A stretch of 64,000 nt of DNA from JACQLN01 sp049274895. Lineage in GTDB: Bacteria > Patescibacteriota > Minisyncoccia > JACQLN01. This document shows, piece after piece, positions 50,738 to 60,072 of the stretch. The notes beneath the pieces were generated by a model. The model was not told the origin of the DNA, did no database searches, and saw only the letters and a program-made list of their open reading frames with translations. The stretch spans positions 1 through 64,000 of the forward strand of contig JBASTM010000011.1 of assembly GCA_049274895.1 (NCBI GenBank), written 5' to 3'. Position 1 is the first letter of the stretch; each line of letters starts with the position of its first letter. A program made the position numbers and the translations under genes.

Positions 50738-52471
50738 TTAATCGTCGATATATTTTCTAAACCATGCTTCCAAATCCAATAACTGCCATAAAAAAAATGA
50801 ATTATCGCCTTTGCCGGAAAAAAACTCATCAACCTTCTCTTTAACTTTAACACTGTTCCAATAAGGCCGGTTTTTGAAACTCGGAGAATTTATGATGTCG
50901 TAAACTTCTTTTTTGAAATGCCGCCTCAACCATTTAGTTTGAAAAGCCCCGAAGAAAAACTTGGGCTTATTCTTGCCCTCGTCCGGAACGATTCCTTCCA
51001 TAGAATCGCGCAACAAAGTTTTGAACCGGCCGTCCTCCATTTTTAACCTTTTAGGCAGAAAAAAACAAAATTCCGCCAAACGATAATCCAAATACGGCAC
51101 TCTTAACTCCCGGCCATACGCCATGCTTATGTGATCGTTGAAACGCAAAACCCGCGGCATCTTTATATATTTTATATCTCTATACTGCATATTTAAGAGA
51201 TCGGACTTAAAAGGTTTCGGAAAATCTGTTTTTAAATCCTTAAATTTTAAAGCAAATTTTGAATCTATTATTCCCGGTTCGCCTTCGCGGGTGAGATCCT
51301 GACTTATATTGTTTTCTCTGCCGCCGGTCTCGTAATACTTATACCCACCCAAAATCTCGTCCGCACCCTGGCCCTCCAAAAGAACTTTTACCCCCAGTAT
51401 TCCAGTTTCTTCGTATAAATTGAAATAATTTATGGTGGAAAAACCTCCATAGGGCTCGTCTTGTATCTCCGTCAACCTATCTTTAAGCCACCAAGTTTTT
51501 TCGGGCGTGAGTTTGCTGGTATACAAAAAATTTTTCTGTTTTTTAGAAAGCAAGTTTTTCAAATACTTAACCTCGTCGTAATCGGCGTCAGCCAGCCCGG
51601 CCGAAAAAAGACGGAGCTGTTCGCCCATCAGACTGTTCGCAAAAAAAAGCATACTCATAGAATCCAGGCCACTGGAAACGTTAAGCCCCACCGGCGCGTC
51701 GCTTCTGAATTGCAATCTGATGGCGTCGGCCATTAATGTTTTAAACAAATCTAAAGCGTCGGTTCGGGAAATGTTGTCATATTGATTCTCTTTATCCTTA
51801 AGTAAGGCTAAATCCCAATAAGTTTTAATCGTTAATTTATTTTTCTTCCATACAGCGCATTCGCCCGGCATGAGGCGGTTTATTCCCTTAAAAAAAGTCT
51901 CTTTGGAATGATCATAAAAAGCGTGACGTAAATATTCAAATATTATTTTATCGTTCGGCTGAGAACCAACACCCAGTTTAATCAACGCTTTTATTTCGGA
52001 AGCAAACTTAAAAACGCCATTTTCAAAAGAATAATAAAAGGGTTTTATGCCGAAATTGTCACGGGCGCAGAACAGTTCTTTTTCTCTCGTATCGTAAATG
52101 GCAAAAGCGAACTGTCCGTTAAATTTAAGTAAACAACTCTTTCCCCATTTTTGATAAGCAGCTAACAAAACTTCGGTATCGGTTCCGGTTTTAAACTTAA
52201 ATTCGGAAAGTTCTTTCTTTAACTCGATGAAATTAAAAATCTCTCCGTTAAAAACGACTACAAAACGTTTATCGTGGCTAAACATAGGCTGATTACCAGC
52301 TAAAGATAAATCTAAAATAGCTAATCTCCTATGCCCAAGAGCTACAACCTCATCAGTAATACCATAATAAACACCTTCTCCGTCGGGACCACGGTGTTTC
52401 ATTGAATCACGCGCTTCGATAAATATTTTTTTATTTATCTTTCCGCCGATTTGTCCAATTATGGCACACAT
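50738..52471 (-). CDS. asnB: Glutamine-dependent amidotransferase, AsnB-like
   Basis: A 577-residue asparagine-synthetase-family protein. The N-terminal glutaminase has the nucleophile Cys2 (MCAIIGQIGGK), RHRGPDGEGVYY-type MKHRGPDGEGVYY and FNGEIFNFIELKKEL. The synthetase domain has VGLNVSSGLDSMSMLFFA (PP-loop) and ELRVPYLDYRLAEFCFFLP. In glycan loci, WbpS-like AsnB relatives amidate uronic acids or make acetamidino groups, and a CBS-linked dehydrogenase that can make uronic acids is encoded at 30451. It could also be a true asparagine synthetase. Its stop lies 12 bp before the PAPS-synthase fusion. Confidence 0.92.
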   Translation of the reverse strand: MCAIIGQIGGKINKKIFIEARDSMKHRGPDGEGVYYGITDEVVALGHRRLAILDLSLAGNQPMFSHDKRFVVVFNGEIFNFIELKKELSEFKFKTGTDTEVLLAAYQKWGKSCLLKFNGQFAFAIYDTREKELFCARDNFGIKPFYYSFENGVFKFASEIKALIKLGVGSQPNDKIIFEYLRHAFYDHSKETFFKGINRLMPGECAVWKKNKLTIKTYWDLALLKDKENQYDNISRTDALDLFKTLMADAIRLQFRSDAPVGLNVSSGLDSMSMLFFANSLMGEQLRLFSAGLADADYDEVKYLKNLLSKKQKNFLYTSKLTPEKTWWLKDRLTEIQDEPYGGFSTINYFNLYEETGILGVKVLLEGQGADEILGGYKYYETGGRENNISQDLTREGEPGIIDSKFALKFKDLKTDFPKPFKSDLLNMQYRDIKYIKMPRVLRFNDHISMAYGRELRVPYLDYRLAEFCFFLPKRLKMEDGRFKTLLRDSMEGIVPDEGKNKPKFFFGAFQTKWLRRHFKKEVYDIINSPSFKNRPYWNSVKVKEKVDEFFSGKGDNSFFLWQLLDLEAWFRKYIDD

Positions 52472-53295
52472 TATATTTTTTTCTTATCTGCCATAATCTG
52501 TATCCATCCCTCGCCATGGATTATACGGCTTTTTAAAGTTTCGTAGTCATATCTTTCAAACTTGACCCGGCGGATGTTTTCGAAACCGGCTTTTTCGAAC
52601 CAGTTTCTGATTTCGGTTTCGGTATAACGATGGGTATAAGGCGTATATAAATTATCCAGCAAATTGTAGCGCTTGTTGGGCGGAACACCGATAACTTTGA
52701 ATACGGTGTAAGCTGTTTTAAATGGTATCCATCTTTTTAGAAAAAACCTAAAAAAATCGTTAGTTAGCCATTTTAAACCTCCTTTACCATACATGGAAAG
52801 AAAAATCCGTCCGCCGGGTTTTGCCACCCGAACTAATTCATCAAATCCCTTTTTAGGCTCCGGCATCAACAAAAGTACACCGGAGCAAATAACATAATCG
52901 AAGTAATTATCTAAAAACGGAAGGTCTCCGGCGGAAGAATTCATAAGTTCTATATTGGAAAGCTCTTTAGCCCACTTTCTGTTTCTGCCAGCTTCCAAAC
53001 CGGCCTCGTTTACATCCACACCTATAACTCTGGCCGCCCCCAGACGCCCCAAGGCCACCACGAATCTGCCTTGTCCGCAACCCACATCCAAACAGATTTT
53101 ATTTTTAAACCACTCCATGGGGATACCCCATTTTTTTTGGCGTATGGTAAAAAGTTCCACAGACTCCTCAAATCTTTTTTCGTCGTAACCAGGAAATATC
53201 TCGTTATAAATAGAAGCGGTTTTATTTTCCGTTTGCGTGGGCTTAAACGACCAATTATCTTTTAGAGGTATTTTTAAAATATTTGTTTCTTTCAT
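52471..53295 (-). CDS. Class I methyltransferase, tandem copy 1
   Basis: A protein of 274 residues from the ATG at 53295, which overlaps the stop of the upstream copy as ATGA. SAM motif I: CLDVGCGQGRFVVALGRLG; motif II region: YFDYVICSGVLLLMPEPKKG. C-terminal block: AGFENIRRVKFERYDYETLK, then RIIHGEGWIQIMADKK. It is a paralog of the gene at 53292-54062; the last 40 residues differ at only a few positions. Confidence 0.9.
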   Translation of the reverse strand: MKETNILKIPLKDNWSFKPTQTENKTASIYNEIFPGYDEKRFEESVELFTIRQKKWGIPMEWFKNKICLDVGCGQGRFVVALGRLGAARVIGVDVNEAGLEAGRNRKWAKELSNIELMNSSAGDLPFLDNYFDYVICSGVLLLMPEPKKGFDELVRVAKPGGRIFLSMYGKGGLKWLTNDFFRFFLKRWIPFKTAYTVFKVIGVPPNKRYNLLDNLYTPYTHRYTETEIRNWFEKAGFENIRRVKFERYDYETLKSRIIHGEGWIQIMADKKKI

Positions 53296-54062
53296 TGTTT
53301 TTTGTCGGCGTAAATCTGTATCCATCCCTCACCATGGATGATGCGGCTTTTTAAAGTTTCGTAATCGTATCTTTCGAATTTAACGCGGCGTATGTTTTCG
53401 AATCCGGATTCCGAAAACCATCGACGGATTTCAGATTCCAAAAATCTATAACAGTAAGGCACGTATAAATTATCTAAGATGTTATATCTTTTATTGGCCG
53501 GAATGCCGAAAAAAGAAAAAATAGACTCAACCACTTTAAACGGGATAATTCTACAAATGGAATATCTGAATAGATCATTGACCAGCCATTTAAAACCACC
53601 TCGGCCGTAAACCGAAAGAAACATTTTACCGCCCGGATTTAATACTCGAACAAGTTCGTTGAAAGCTTTTAAAGGATCGGGAGTATGATGTATAACACCG
53701 CTTGAAATCACATAATCAAAGCCGGCGTCAGGGAAGGGTAAATCCAAAACTGAACCTTCTTGGGCTAAGGCATTACTTATAACTCTTTCTTTGAGTCTTT
53801 GGTTAGATAGATCCACGGCCGGTTTACTTACGTCAATTCCCACCACTTTTTTCACGCCAAGTCTCGCCAAGGCCACCAAATATCTGCCACCGCCGCAACC
53901 AACATCGAGACAAACTTTGTTTTTGAACCAGTCCAGATCTATATTCCAAACCCTATGCCTTTTAAAAAACAAGTCTACCGAATCTTCGAAGAGCTTATCG
54001 GAATAACCCGCAAACAAATTACCGTATATCAACGATGTTTTTTCTTTATAAATAGAAGACAT
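53292..54062 (-). CDS. Class I methyltransferase, tandem copy 2
   Basis: A 256-residue paralog of the preceding gene. SAM motif I: CLDVGCGGGRYLVALARLG; FDYVISSGVIHHTPDPLKAF; the same C-terminal block SGFENIRRVKFERYDYETLK and RIIHGEGWIQIYADKK. In copy 1 the HHTPDP segment is changed to LLMPEP. UbiE/COQ5-like (SAM-dependent) small-molecule or sugar O-methyltransferase is the best guess. The start is 7 bp after the stop of a GT-B-like gene. Confidence 0.9.
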   Translation of the reverse strand: MSSIYKEKTSLIYGNLFAGYSDKLFEDSVDLFFKRHRVWNIDLDWFKNKVCLDVGCGGGRYLVALARLGVKKVVGIDVSKPAVDLSNQRLKERVISNALAQEGSVLDLPFPDAGFDYVISSGVIHHTPDPLKAFNELVRVLNPGGKMFLSVYGRGGFKWLVNDLFRYSICRIIPFKVVESIFSFFGIPANKRYNILDNLYVPYCYRFLESEIRRWFSESGFENIRRVKFERYDYETLKSRIIHGEGWIQIYADKKQ

Positions 54063-54068
54063 TGTTTT

Positions 54069-55406
54069 TTATTTAACCCGGGAAATAATATATTCCGCCA
54101 ACCGCCGACCGGAACCGCCGTCCAGTTTCCAACACTTTTCTTGAACTATCCTTTGTCTACCTTCTTTATCCAGATCTGGGTTGGCAAGATAATCTTTAAT
54201 ATAAAACGAAAAATCATCCGGATTCGTAGCTAACTTTATACCTCCGGTGTTAAGAAGCGATTTTTGATGGTCAAAATCATAAAACCGCCTCAGGCTTTTC
54301 CAATAAGGATAATTTTTCGCGCCATCGAACCCTATAAAGACAACTGGTTTTCCAAAAACAACGGCATCCACGGCTAAAGTTGAAGCGAAAGCCACTACAA
54401 CATCGCTATGATACAGCAAATCAGCCAATTTGTCGTTAACTCTCAAATCTGATCTCAGGGAATCGGGACTTTCCGACGGCGCATCTATGGCTATTTTACC
54501 AGGAACAGCTTTGAAGGCACCTAAGTTAACATCGCCTACAAAATATAAACGTAGTATCAGTTGAACATCCAAATCAAGAAGTTTTTTTATGGCTACAGGA
54601 TTAACAGGATTGTCTTTGGAAAAAATGTTCGGAGTTGGAGCAAAAAAAACCGTTTTTTTAGAAGGATCCAAATTAAGTTTTTTGAACAATTCCTCTTTGG
54701 AAATATTCCTGTGTTTAATATATTTATCGTAATGAGGAATACCCGACACAAAAATATCTTTCGGCTCGATATCGTTGTATTTTACAGTCTCATTCTTTAT
54801 GCTTGGAGTGTTAACCACTAAGCTCCCAGGAATAAACCTGTTAAGACCATGTGTGGTTATGTTATCCCACGATCTCACCATGCCTAAAATCGGTATTCCC
54901 CTTTTCTTGGCTTCCCTAATTACAATAACATCGTGGGGTTCAAAAATATCGGTCGAAAAAACCATATCGGGGGAATATTTTTGGAAAAGATTGGAGAAAT
55001 TTTCCTTATCCGAAAAACGGTAATCGAGCCATCTTAAAAACCGGCGAAAAAAACTAAAACGAGAAAGTTTGGCTATTAACGTCCAAAAAATAAAACCAAC
55101 CCAGCGGTTATGTTGTTTAGCTTCGGTGAAACGGCAAATACGCCTAGAATCAGTATCTAAAGCGTTTAAAAACAAAGCCGCCAAAAAAGATTCTTTACGG
55201 GAAGGTTTCTTAAAATTCAAACCTTCAATTTTAACGTTGGTTCCGCCAAATCTTTCCTCATAAGATTCTTTTTTTTCGGCCGGAGCCAGCACTACGATGC
55301 TTAGATTCTCTTTGAGGCTTAATATTTTTAATACGTCCGTATCCAGAATGTTTCTCGCGATCAATCCGAAAAAAGACGTTATAAAAATTGTTTTCTTGTT
55401 TTCCAT
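54069..55406 (-). CDS. GT-B-like surface-glycan transferase, paralog 3 of 4
   Basis: A protein of 445 residues from the ATG at 55406 (MENKKTIFITSFFGLIARNI). An in-frame ATG at 55451 would lie upstream of a TATGAT-type -10 box and is not preferred. Family marks: MVRSWDNITTHGLNRFIPGS, IPHYDKYIKH, VDAVVFGKPVVFIGFDGAK and CWKLDGGSGRRLAEYI. The RxPPNDK site found in two paralogs is replaced by LRLYFVGDVNLG, so the donor or metal site may differ. It is divergently oriented to the methyltransferase at 55483. Confidence 0.8.
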   Translation of the reverse strand: MENKKTIFITSFFGLIARNILDTDVLKILSLKENLSIVVLAPAEKKESYEERFGGTNVKIEGLNFKKPSRKESFLAALFLNALDTDSRRICRFTEAKQHNRWVGFIFWTLIAKLSRFSFFRRFLRWLDYRFSDKENFSNLFQKYSPDMVFSTDIFEPHDVIVIREAKKRGIPILGMVRSWDNITTHGLNRFIPGSLVVNTPSIKNETVKYNDIEPKDIFVSGIPHYDKYIKHRNISKEELFKKLNLDPSKKTVFFAPTPNIFSKDNPVNPVAIKKLLDLDVQLILRLYFVGDVNLGAFKAVPGKIAIDAPSESPDSLRSDLRVNDKLADLLYHSDVVVAFASTLAVDAVVFGKPVVFIGFDGAKNYPYWKSLRRFYDFDHQKSLLNTGGIKLATNPDDFSFYIKDYLANPDLDKEGRQRIVQEKCWKLDGGSGRRLAEYIISRVK

Positions 55407-55482
55407 GACCGAATTCTCTAGTATCATATATAAAACCATACATACAGCCAAAATGTTATAAAAGACTGTAACTGTAAAATCG

Positions 55483-56235
55483 ATGAAATACTATACTTCC
55501 GAGGAATTAAGAGGTCAGAATCAGGCCGAGGCCCGAAATATTTTGGAAAAATGCTCGGGACCGTTCGTCCGGTACAACTTTGGCATAAACATATTCAAAC
55601 ACTGGTTTAATAAAGAATTCGACTCTGATCCCGATGTTAAAACACTAGATCTGGGAAGCGCCAGCGGCGCTTTTGAGGCTCAACTTAAAGATATCGGCTA
55701 CAGCAATGTTTACGGCCTAGACATAGACGACTACCGCCTACCAAAAAACAAAGAATTCTTTAAAGATTTTAAAACAGCCGATTTGGGTTGGGACAAAATA
55801 CCCTGGCCGGATAATCACTTCCAAATTGTCACCGGCTGGTGCATTTTACCCCATCTGGAAAATCCGTTCCACTGCGTACGTGAAATACACCGCATCTTGG
55901 CGCCTGGAGGAATTTTCATTTTCTCGGTTCCGCATGTAACTGCCAAACACAGCATAGATTATCTTTCCCAAAAAAAAGATTTTGGAAGTTATCGGGCCAC
56001 CAACAACCACTTGGTGATTTTCACCCCCGCCGTTATAAATAAAGCCATACTAAAATATTTTGATCTCTTAAACACCGAATTCGCGGTAAGAACCGCCAAA
56101 ATTTTCAAAAGAGGTCTACAAGGAAAATTAAGAAAAATTCTTTATTTTGGAGCAGAAAAAATATCTCCTAAACTAAAAAGAAAAATAGATGAGCGTTGGG
56201 CTTACGACGTTATTTATATAGTCAGAAAAAAATGA
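55483..56235 (+). CDS. Class I methyltransferase, plus strand
   Basis: A 250-residue SAM methyltransferase: KTLDLGSASGAFEAQLKDIG (motif I, with GxxSG), DLGWDKIPWPDNHFQIVTGW, the proline-rich GWCILPHLENPFHC and LAPGGIFIFSVPHV. It and the following gene are the only plus-strand genes of the polysaccharide locus. Its stop overlaps the ATG of the next gene (ATGA). Confidence 0.9.
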   Translation: MKYYTSEELRGQNQAEARNILEKCSGPFVRYNFGINIFKHWFNKEFDSDPDVKTLDLGSASGAFEAQLKDIGYSNVYGLDIDDYRLPKNKEFFKDFKTADLGWDKIPWPDNHFQIVTGWCILPHLENPFHCVREIHRILAPGGIFIFSVPHVTAKHSIDYLSQKKDFGSYRATNNHLVIFTPAVINKAILKYFDLLNTEFAVRTAKIFKRGLQGKLRKILYFGAEKISPKLKRKIDERWAYDVIYIVRKK

Positions 56236-57581
56236 AAACTCTGTTTTTATTCATACCTCATTATGTTTTCAGTTCCGACTTGCTGCATACCGATTACATA
56301 AAAATATTGTCCGAAAACTATAAAGTGGTAATTTTTAGCCCTATTTTCGAATCAGAAAACCCTGCCGGCTACTACTACTCGCCCAACGTAACATACATAC
56401 CTTGGCTGGAGGAAAACCCCAAATTTTGGCTATTTTTTACCAAAATCTTGCGGGTTTCTTTGATCAGAGAGTTCGATAATTTGGAATACTATAAATTGCG
56501 TCAGTTGACCAAAGCCAATTTAAACTGGCAGAGAAAAATACTTAGACGAGCAGGGTGGTTTTTACCAAGATTCATGCTTACAGCCAAGTTCTTCACCAAA
56601 TTGGAAGAATTTTTAATAGGCAATTCCCCGAAATTTCAAATGTTGACTAAAAAATACAAGCCGAGCATAGTAGTAACCTGCACTCCCGGATTCAGTTTTT
56701 TAGAGGCTGAAGCCATAATCATGGCTAAAAAAAATAGATTAAAAACAATAGCTATTGATTCGAGTTGGGACAATTTTACTTCTAATGCAGTCCAATTCAG
56801 AAAAACCGATTACCTGGCTTGTTGGAACGAGATAATGAAAAAAGAAGCTATGGAAATTCATACTTACACCGAAGATAAAGTTTTTGTTTCCGGGGTATAT
56901 CGTTTCGACCATCATTTTAAGGCAAATCCGCAAGACGTTTCCAGAAAAGAATTTCTTAAAAATAAAAATCTTGATCCTAACTTAAAAACTCTGTTTTTAA
57001 GCACGGTCCCGCCCAATACCTACCCTTTTCAGTACGATGTCTGGCGCAAAGTGGTTGAAATGCGTCGTGATGGGCGGATTCCCAACGTTAATTTACTGAT
57101 ACGCTTACATCCCAACGATGACATCACTAAATACGAGGAGTTTAAAAAACTCGAAAATGTTCATATAGAACCAGCTGGCCACAACAAGCCTAAAACCAAA
57201 GAAAGTGGCCATAAAGTTGAAATGGACAAAAGTGATTTAGATAATCTTCGTCATTCCCTAAAATACACCGACGTCAACGTAAATTTCAGGTCCAGTTTAA
57301 GCCTTGAAGCCACTATATACGATAAACCCGTGATAAACATAGCTCTTTTCGGCTATGTCAATCGCTATCGAGTGGATTGGTATATTCCTATAATAAAAAG
57401 CGGCGGGGTAAAACTAGCCGAAAGTGAAGAAGAATTGTCCGGCTACATCAACGATTACTTAAAAAATCCCAATTTGGATTCGGCAGGCCGAAAAGAAATT
57501 TTCAACCAATACGTTAAATTCAGAGACGGAAACTCGAGCACCCGCAGCGTCGAAATCCTGAGTAAAATCATAAATTCCTAG
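56232..57581 (+). CDS. GT-B-like surface-glycan transferase, paralog 4 of 4
   Basis: A protein of 449 residues from the ATG at 56232 (MKTLFLFIPHYVFSSDLLHT). Family marks: IDSSWDNFTSNAVQFRKTDY, VYRFDHHFKA, LIRLHPNDDITKYEE, LEATIYDKPVINIALFG and an end YVKFRDGNSSTRSVEIL. It is the most divergent paralog and the only one on the plus strand. It ends convergently, overlapping the flippase gene end by 14 bp. Confidence 0.8.
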   Translation: MKTLFLFIPHYVFSSDLLHTDYIKILSENYKVVIFSPIFESENPAGYYYSPNVTYIPWLEENPKFWLFFTKILRVSLIREFDNLEYYKLRQLTKANLNWQRKILRRAGWFLPRFMLTAKFFTKLEEFLIGNSPKFQMLTKKYKPSIVVTCTPGFSFLEAEAIIMAKKNRLKTIAIDSSWDNFTSNAVQFRKTDYLACWNEIMKKEAMEIHTYTEDKVFVSGVYRFDHHFKANPQDVSRKEFLKNKNLDPNLKTLFLSTVPPNTYPFQYDVWRKVVEMRRDGRIPNVNLLIRLHPNDDITKYEEFKKLENVHIEPAGHNKPKTKESGHKVEMDKSDLDNLRHSLKYTDVNVNFRSSLSLEATIYDKPVINIALFGYVNRYRVDWYIPIIKSGGVKLAESEEELSGYINDYLKNPNLDSAGRKEIFNQYVKFRDGNSSTRSVEILSKIINS

Positions 57582-58965
57582 AAATCTTTCTTCTGAACAC
57601 GGCTTTTAAAAAAGCTGTGGTTTTTTTTGTTCCCTCTTTGATTATTTTTTTATCCACCGCGTCAAAAACAAAAAAACTTTTTAAGTCAAACATAAGATAA
57701 GAGTGCGACTTTATTAAGTAAATAAAAAATAGAACTGTGGTTAAGGCGTACGTTAAAACCCACTCTATAGCCGCTCCAGTAACGCCAAATAAAGGCAACA
57801 ATATAGCCAAAAATATCGGAGATAGGAGTGATTCATCCAACGACCGAAGAGTGAGAATTTTGATTTCTTTTAACGCCGTAAGCATCATTCTTAAAATCTT
57901 GTAAACGCCGTACAACAAAACTATTCCTGTCATTATCCAAAAAAGATACAGAGACGGAATATATTTAGGAAAAGCGATATATACGATCACAGGAACAACA
58001 GCAGCGGAAAAAAGAGCCAAAACAAACGCCAAAAAAATTGAGTATTTGGTCATACGGGTAAAAATATATTTCATTCTATTTTTATCATCCAACTCCCGAG
58101 GTAACAAAGCCGCCAAGGTGCCAAGAGGCATAAGCCGAACTATCATGGCTATAATGTTTCTCGCGAAAATAAAATAACCCACCGCTTCGGTGTTTAAAAA
58201 AATTCTGATCAGCCACGGGCGCAAGCTGGCCGAAATACGGGACGTCACGAATCTAACACTAAACCAAACTCCGTAATTTTTCAGCAAACCCCTTAAAATA
58301 GAAAATTTGACTGCAGAAACTCCTTTTAAGGTTTTCGAATAAAGACCCCAAAAACGAAAAGAAGAAAAAGAAAAAGTGGCCAAGTTACCTATAATATAGG
58401 CTCCCATAACCTGTGTGACGCCAAAACCCTGCCAAAACAAAAAAAACAAGATACTTAAAAACTTAACGGCTTCCCCGAAAACAGGAGCACCGACAAGAGA
58501 AAAATTAAGTCTGCTTTTAAAAAAAAGTTCCAAAGCCGACTGAGCCACTCTAAAAATCAAAACAGAAATCGCCAATTGGAGATATAAAGTTATATTTTGA
58601 TGATAATAACCAGCAACGAATTTAGACCCCAATATAACACAAACACTCAATAACGCGGCCAAACCAACTTTTAAAATAAAATATTCCCAAAAAATCCTCT
58701 TAGCCGACGATAACTTTTCTTCCTTAAAATATTTACTCAAATCCACCGACACCACAGAATCAACGAACCCTGCCGACAAACTTTCGGCAATGGCGGCCAC
58801 CGAAATTATAAGCTGGTACAAACCGTATTCGTAAACACTTAAAAGACCCACTATTAAGAATGAATTTAAAACAGTAGCTCCGTAAAATACCAAACTCCAA
58901 AAACCCTCTTTGGTTTCGCCCTCGATGAATTTTTCCGAAAAAGAATATTTTTTCTCTTTGTTCAT
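57568..58965 (-). CDS. Wzx-like lipid-linked glycan flippase
   Basis: A 465-residue MOP/PST-type exporter with 12-14 membrane helices, the normal length for Wzx. Typical features: GFWSLVFYGATVLNSFLIVG at the first helix, YEYGLYQLIISVAAIAESLS, and ETVGYFIFARNIIAMI-type ALF segments. It would flip undecaprenyl-linked oligosaccharide across the membrane, before the ligase-like protein at 21170. No ABC exporter is seen, so the window is of the Wzx/Wzy-dependent style. Confidence 0.88.
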   Translation of the reverse strand: MNKEKKYSFSEKFIEGETKEGFWSLVFYGATVLNSFLIVGLLSVYEYGLYQLIISVAAIAESLSAGFVDSVVSVDLSKYFKEEKLSSAKRIFWEYFILKVGLAALLSVCVILGSKFVAGYYHQNITLYLQLAISVLIFRVAQSALELFFKSRLNFSLVGAPVFGEAVKFLSILFFLFWQGFGVTQVMGAYIIGNLATFSFSSFRFWGLYSKTLKGVSAVKFSILRGLLKNYGVWFSVRFVTSRISASLRPWLIRIFLNTEAVGYFIFARNIIAMIVRLMPLGTLAALLPRELDDKNRMKYIFTRMTKYSIFLAFVLALFSAAVVPVIVYIAFPKYIPSLYLFWIMTGIVLLYGVYKILRMMLTALKEIKILTLRSLDESLLSPIFLAILLPLFGVTGAAIEWVLTYALTTVLFFIYLIKSHSYLMFDLKSFFVFDAVDKKIIKEGTKKTTAFLKAVFRRKISRNL

Positions 58966-58969
58966 TAAA

Positions 58970-60028
58970 TTAAATTCTTGAAAATTCCTTAGAAAGAATT
59001 TCTATCAAAAGAGCTAGACTATGTTTCTCGACGGCTATCTCTCTAAGTTCCTTTCCCATTTCCTGTTTCAACTCCTTAGATAAACACAAAAGTTTTATAA
59101 TCTTTTTCGACAAATCGTCGGCGTCATTTTCGTTAAAAAGGCATGTTTCTTTTAATTTAGGCGGGAGAATCCGATCAAATAGTTTATTGGAAACTAAAAT
59201 AGGCGTCTCGCAGGCCATGGCCTCGACAACGGCTTTATCGAAACTTCCCGTGGCCGTTAAATTAACGAATACGCCGCTCCTCACGTAAACAAGTGGAGTA
59301 TCAATGTTCCTTACCGGTTTCCCAAAAACAACTTTGCCGTCAGCCGTCAAATCAGCGGCCATATTTTTTATTTTTTCCAAATAAACCCGGTTACTTTCGG
59401 AAACAGCGGCGCCAACCACATTAACGACAAAAGAAATATTTTGTCTGTCTAAAATACGGGTAGCCGCCAAAAGACATTCCAAATTTTTTATGGGTGAAAC
59501 CCGACCAAGATACAATACCGAATTTTCTCTACGAACCGAATCCTGATTTCTCTTAAAAAAATCTGTGTCTATACCCACCGGCATCAGGCGTGTTTTTTTA
59601 AACCCGGAAACGAAAGAAAATGGCGAGGTGCAAAAAACCCGATGCGACAAAAAAATACCTAATTTGGTGGTTAGCGAACCAAGCGGATGGTTGTACCATA
59701 AAAACACCTGTTTTCCTCCTATTTTCCAAAACAAACCGCCCAACAAAATATATAACGGGTTCATGTGCACAAAAACCGAGTTGTAGTCTTTTCTCAGAAT
59801 CCAAATATATTTGTAAAAAAGAAATACTCGCCTCCAACGGCTAGATCCATATTCCTTTCTTAAAGAAAAAACCCGAACATTAACAGGGAGTTCGGTTCGA
59901 CCTTGATAAAGACAGATCACGTTGATTCTATCTACCTTTCTAGATAACTCTTCTATCCAGCGGTGGTAAACACCTAAAACGTCGTCGTTTTTATCTACCT
60001 TTTGGGTTATAAACAATAATTTGATCAT
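58970..60028 (-). CDS. GT4 glycosyltransferase
   Basis: A 352-residue GT-B, GT4 enzyme. The N-terminal region KLLFITQKVDKNDDVLGVYH has no strong loop. The C-terminal domain shows VLYLGRVSPIKNLECLLAAT and FVNLTATGSFDKAVVEAMAC, in which Glu is the site that usually binds the donor nucleotide sugar, then ETPILVSN. It follows the SDR gene, with a terminator between. Confidence 0.9.
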   Translation of the reverse strand: MIKLLFITQKVDKNDDVLGVYHRWIEELSRKVDRINVICLYQGRTELPVNVRVFSLRKEYGSSRWRRVFLFYKYIWILRKDYNSVFVHMNPLYILLGGLFWKIGGKQVFLWYNHPLGSLTTKLGIFLSHRVFCTSPFSFVSGFKKTRLMPVGIDTDFFKRNQDSVRRENSVLYLGRVSPIKNLECLLAATRILDRQNISFVVNVVGAAVSESNRVYLEKIKNMAADLTADGKVVFGKPVRNIDTPLVYVRSGVFVNLTATGSFDKAVVEAMACETPILVSNKLFDRILPPKLKETCLFNENDADDLSKKIIKLLCLSKELKQEMGKELREIAVEKHSLALLIEILSKEFSRI

Positions 60029-60046
60029 ATCATCAAGACATCACAT

Positions 60047-60072
60047 CAAAAAGGAGCTTAGATAAGCTCCTT
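60047..60072 (-). terminator. Terminator of the SDR epimerase gene
   Basis: Minus strand: AAGGAGCTTA/TAAGCTCCTT stem overlapping the gene end, followed by TTTTTGATG. Confidence 0.75.
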
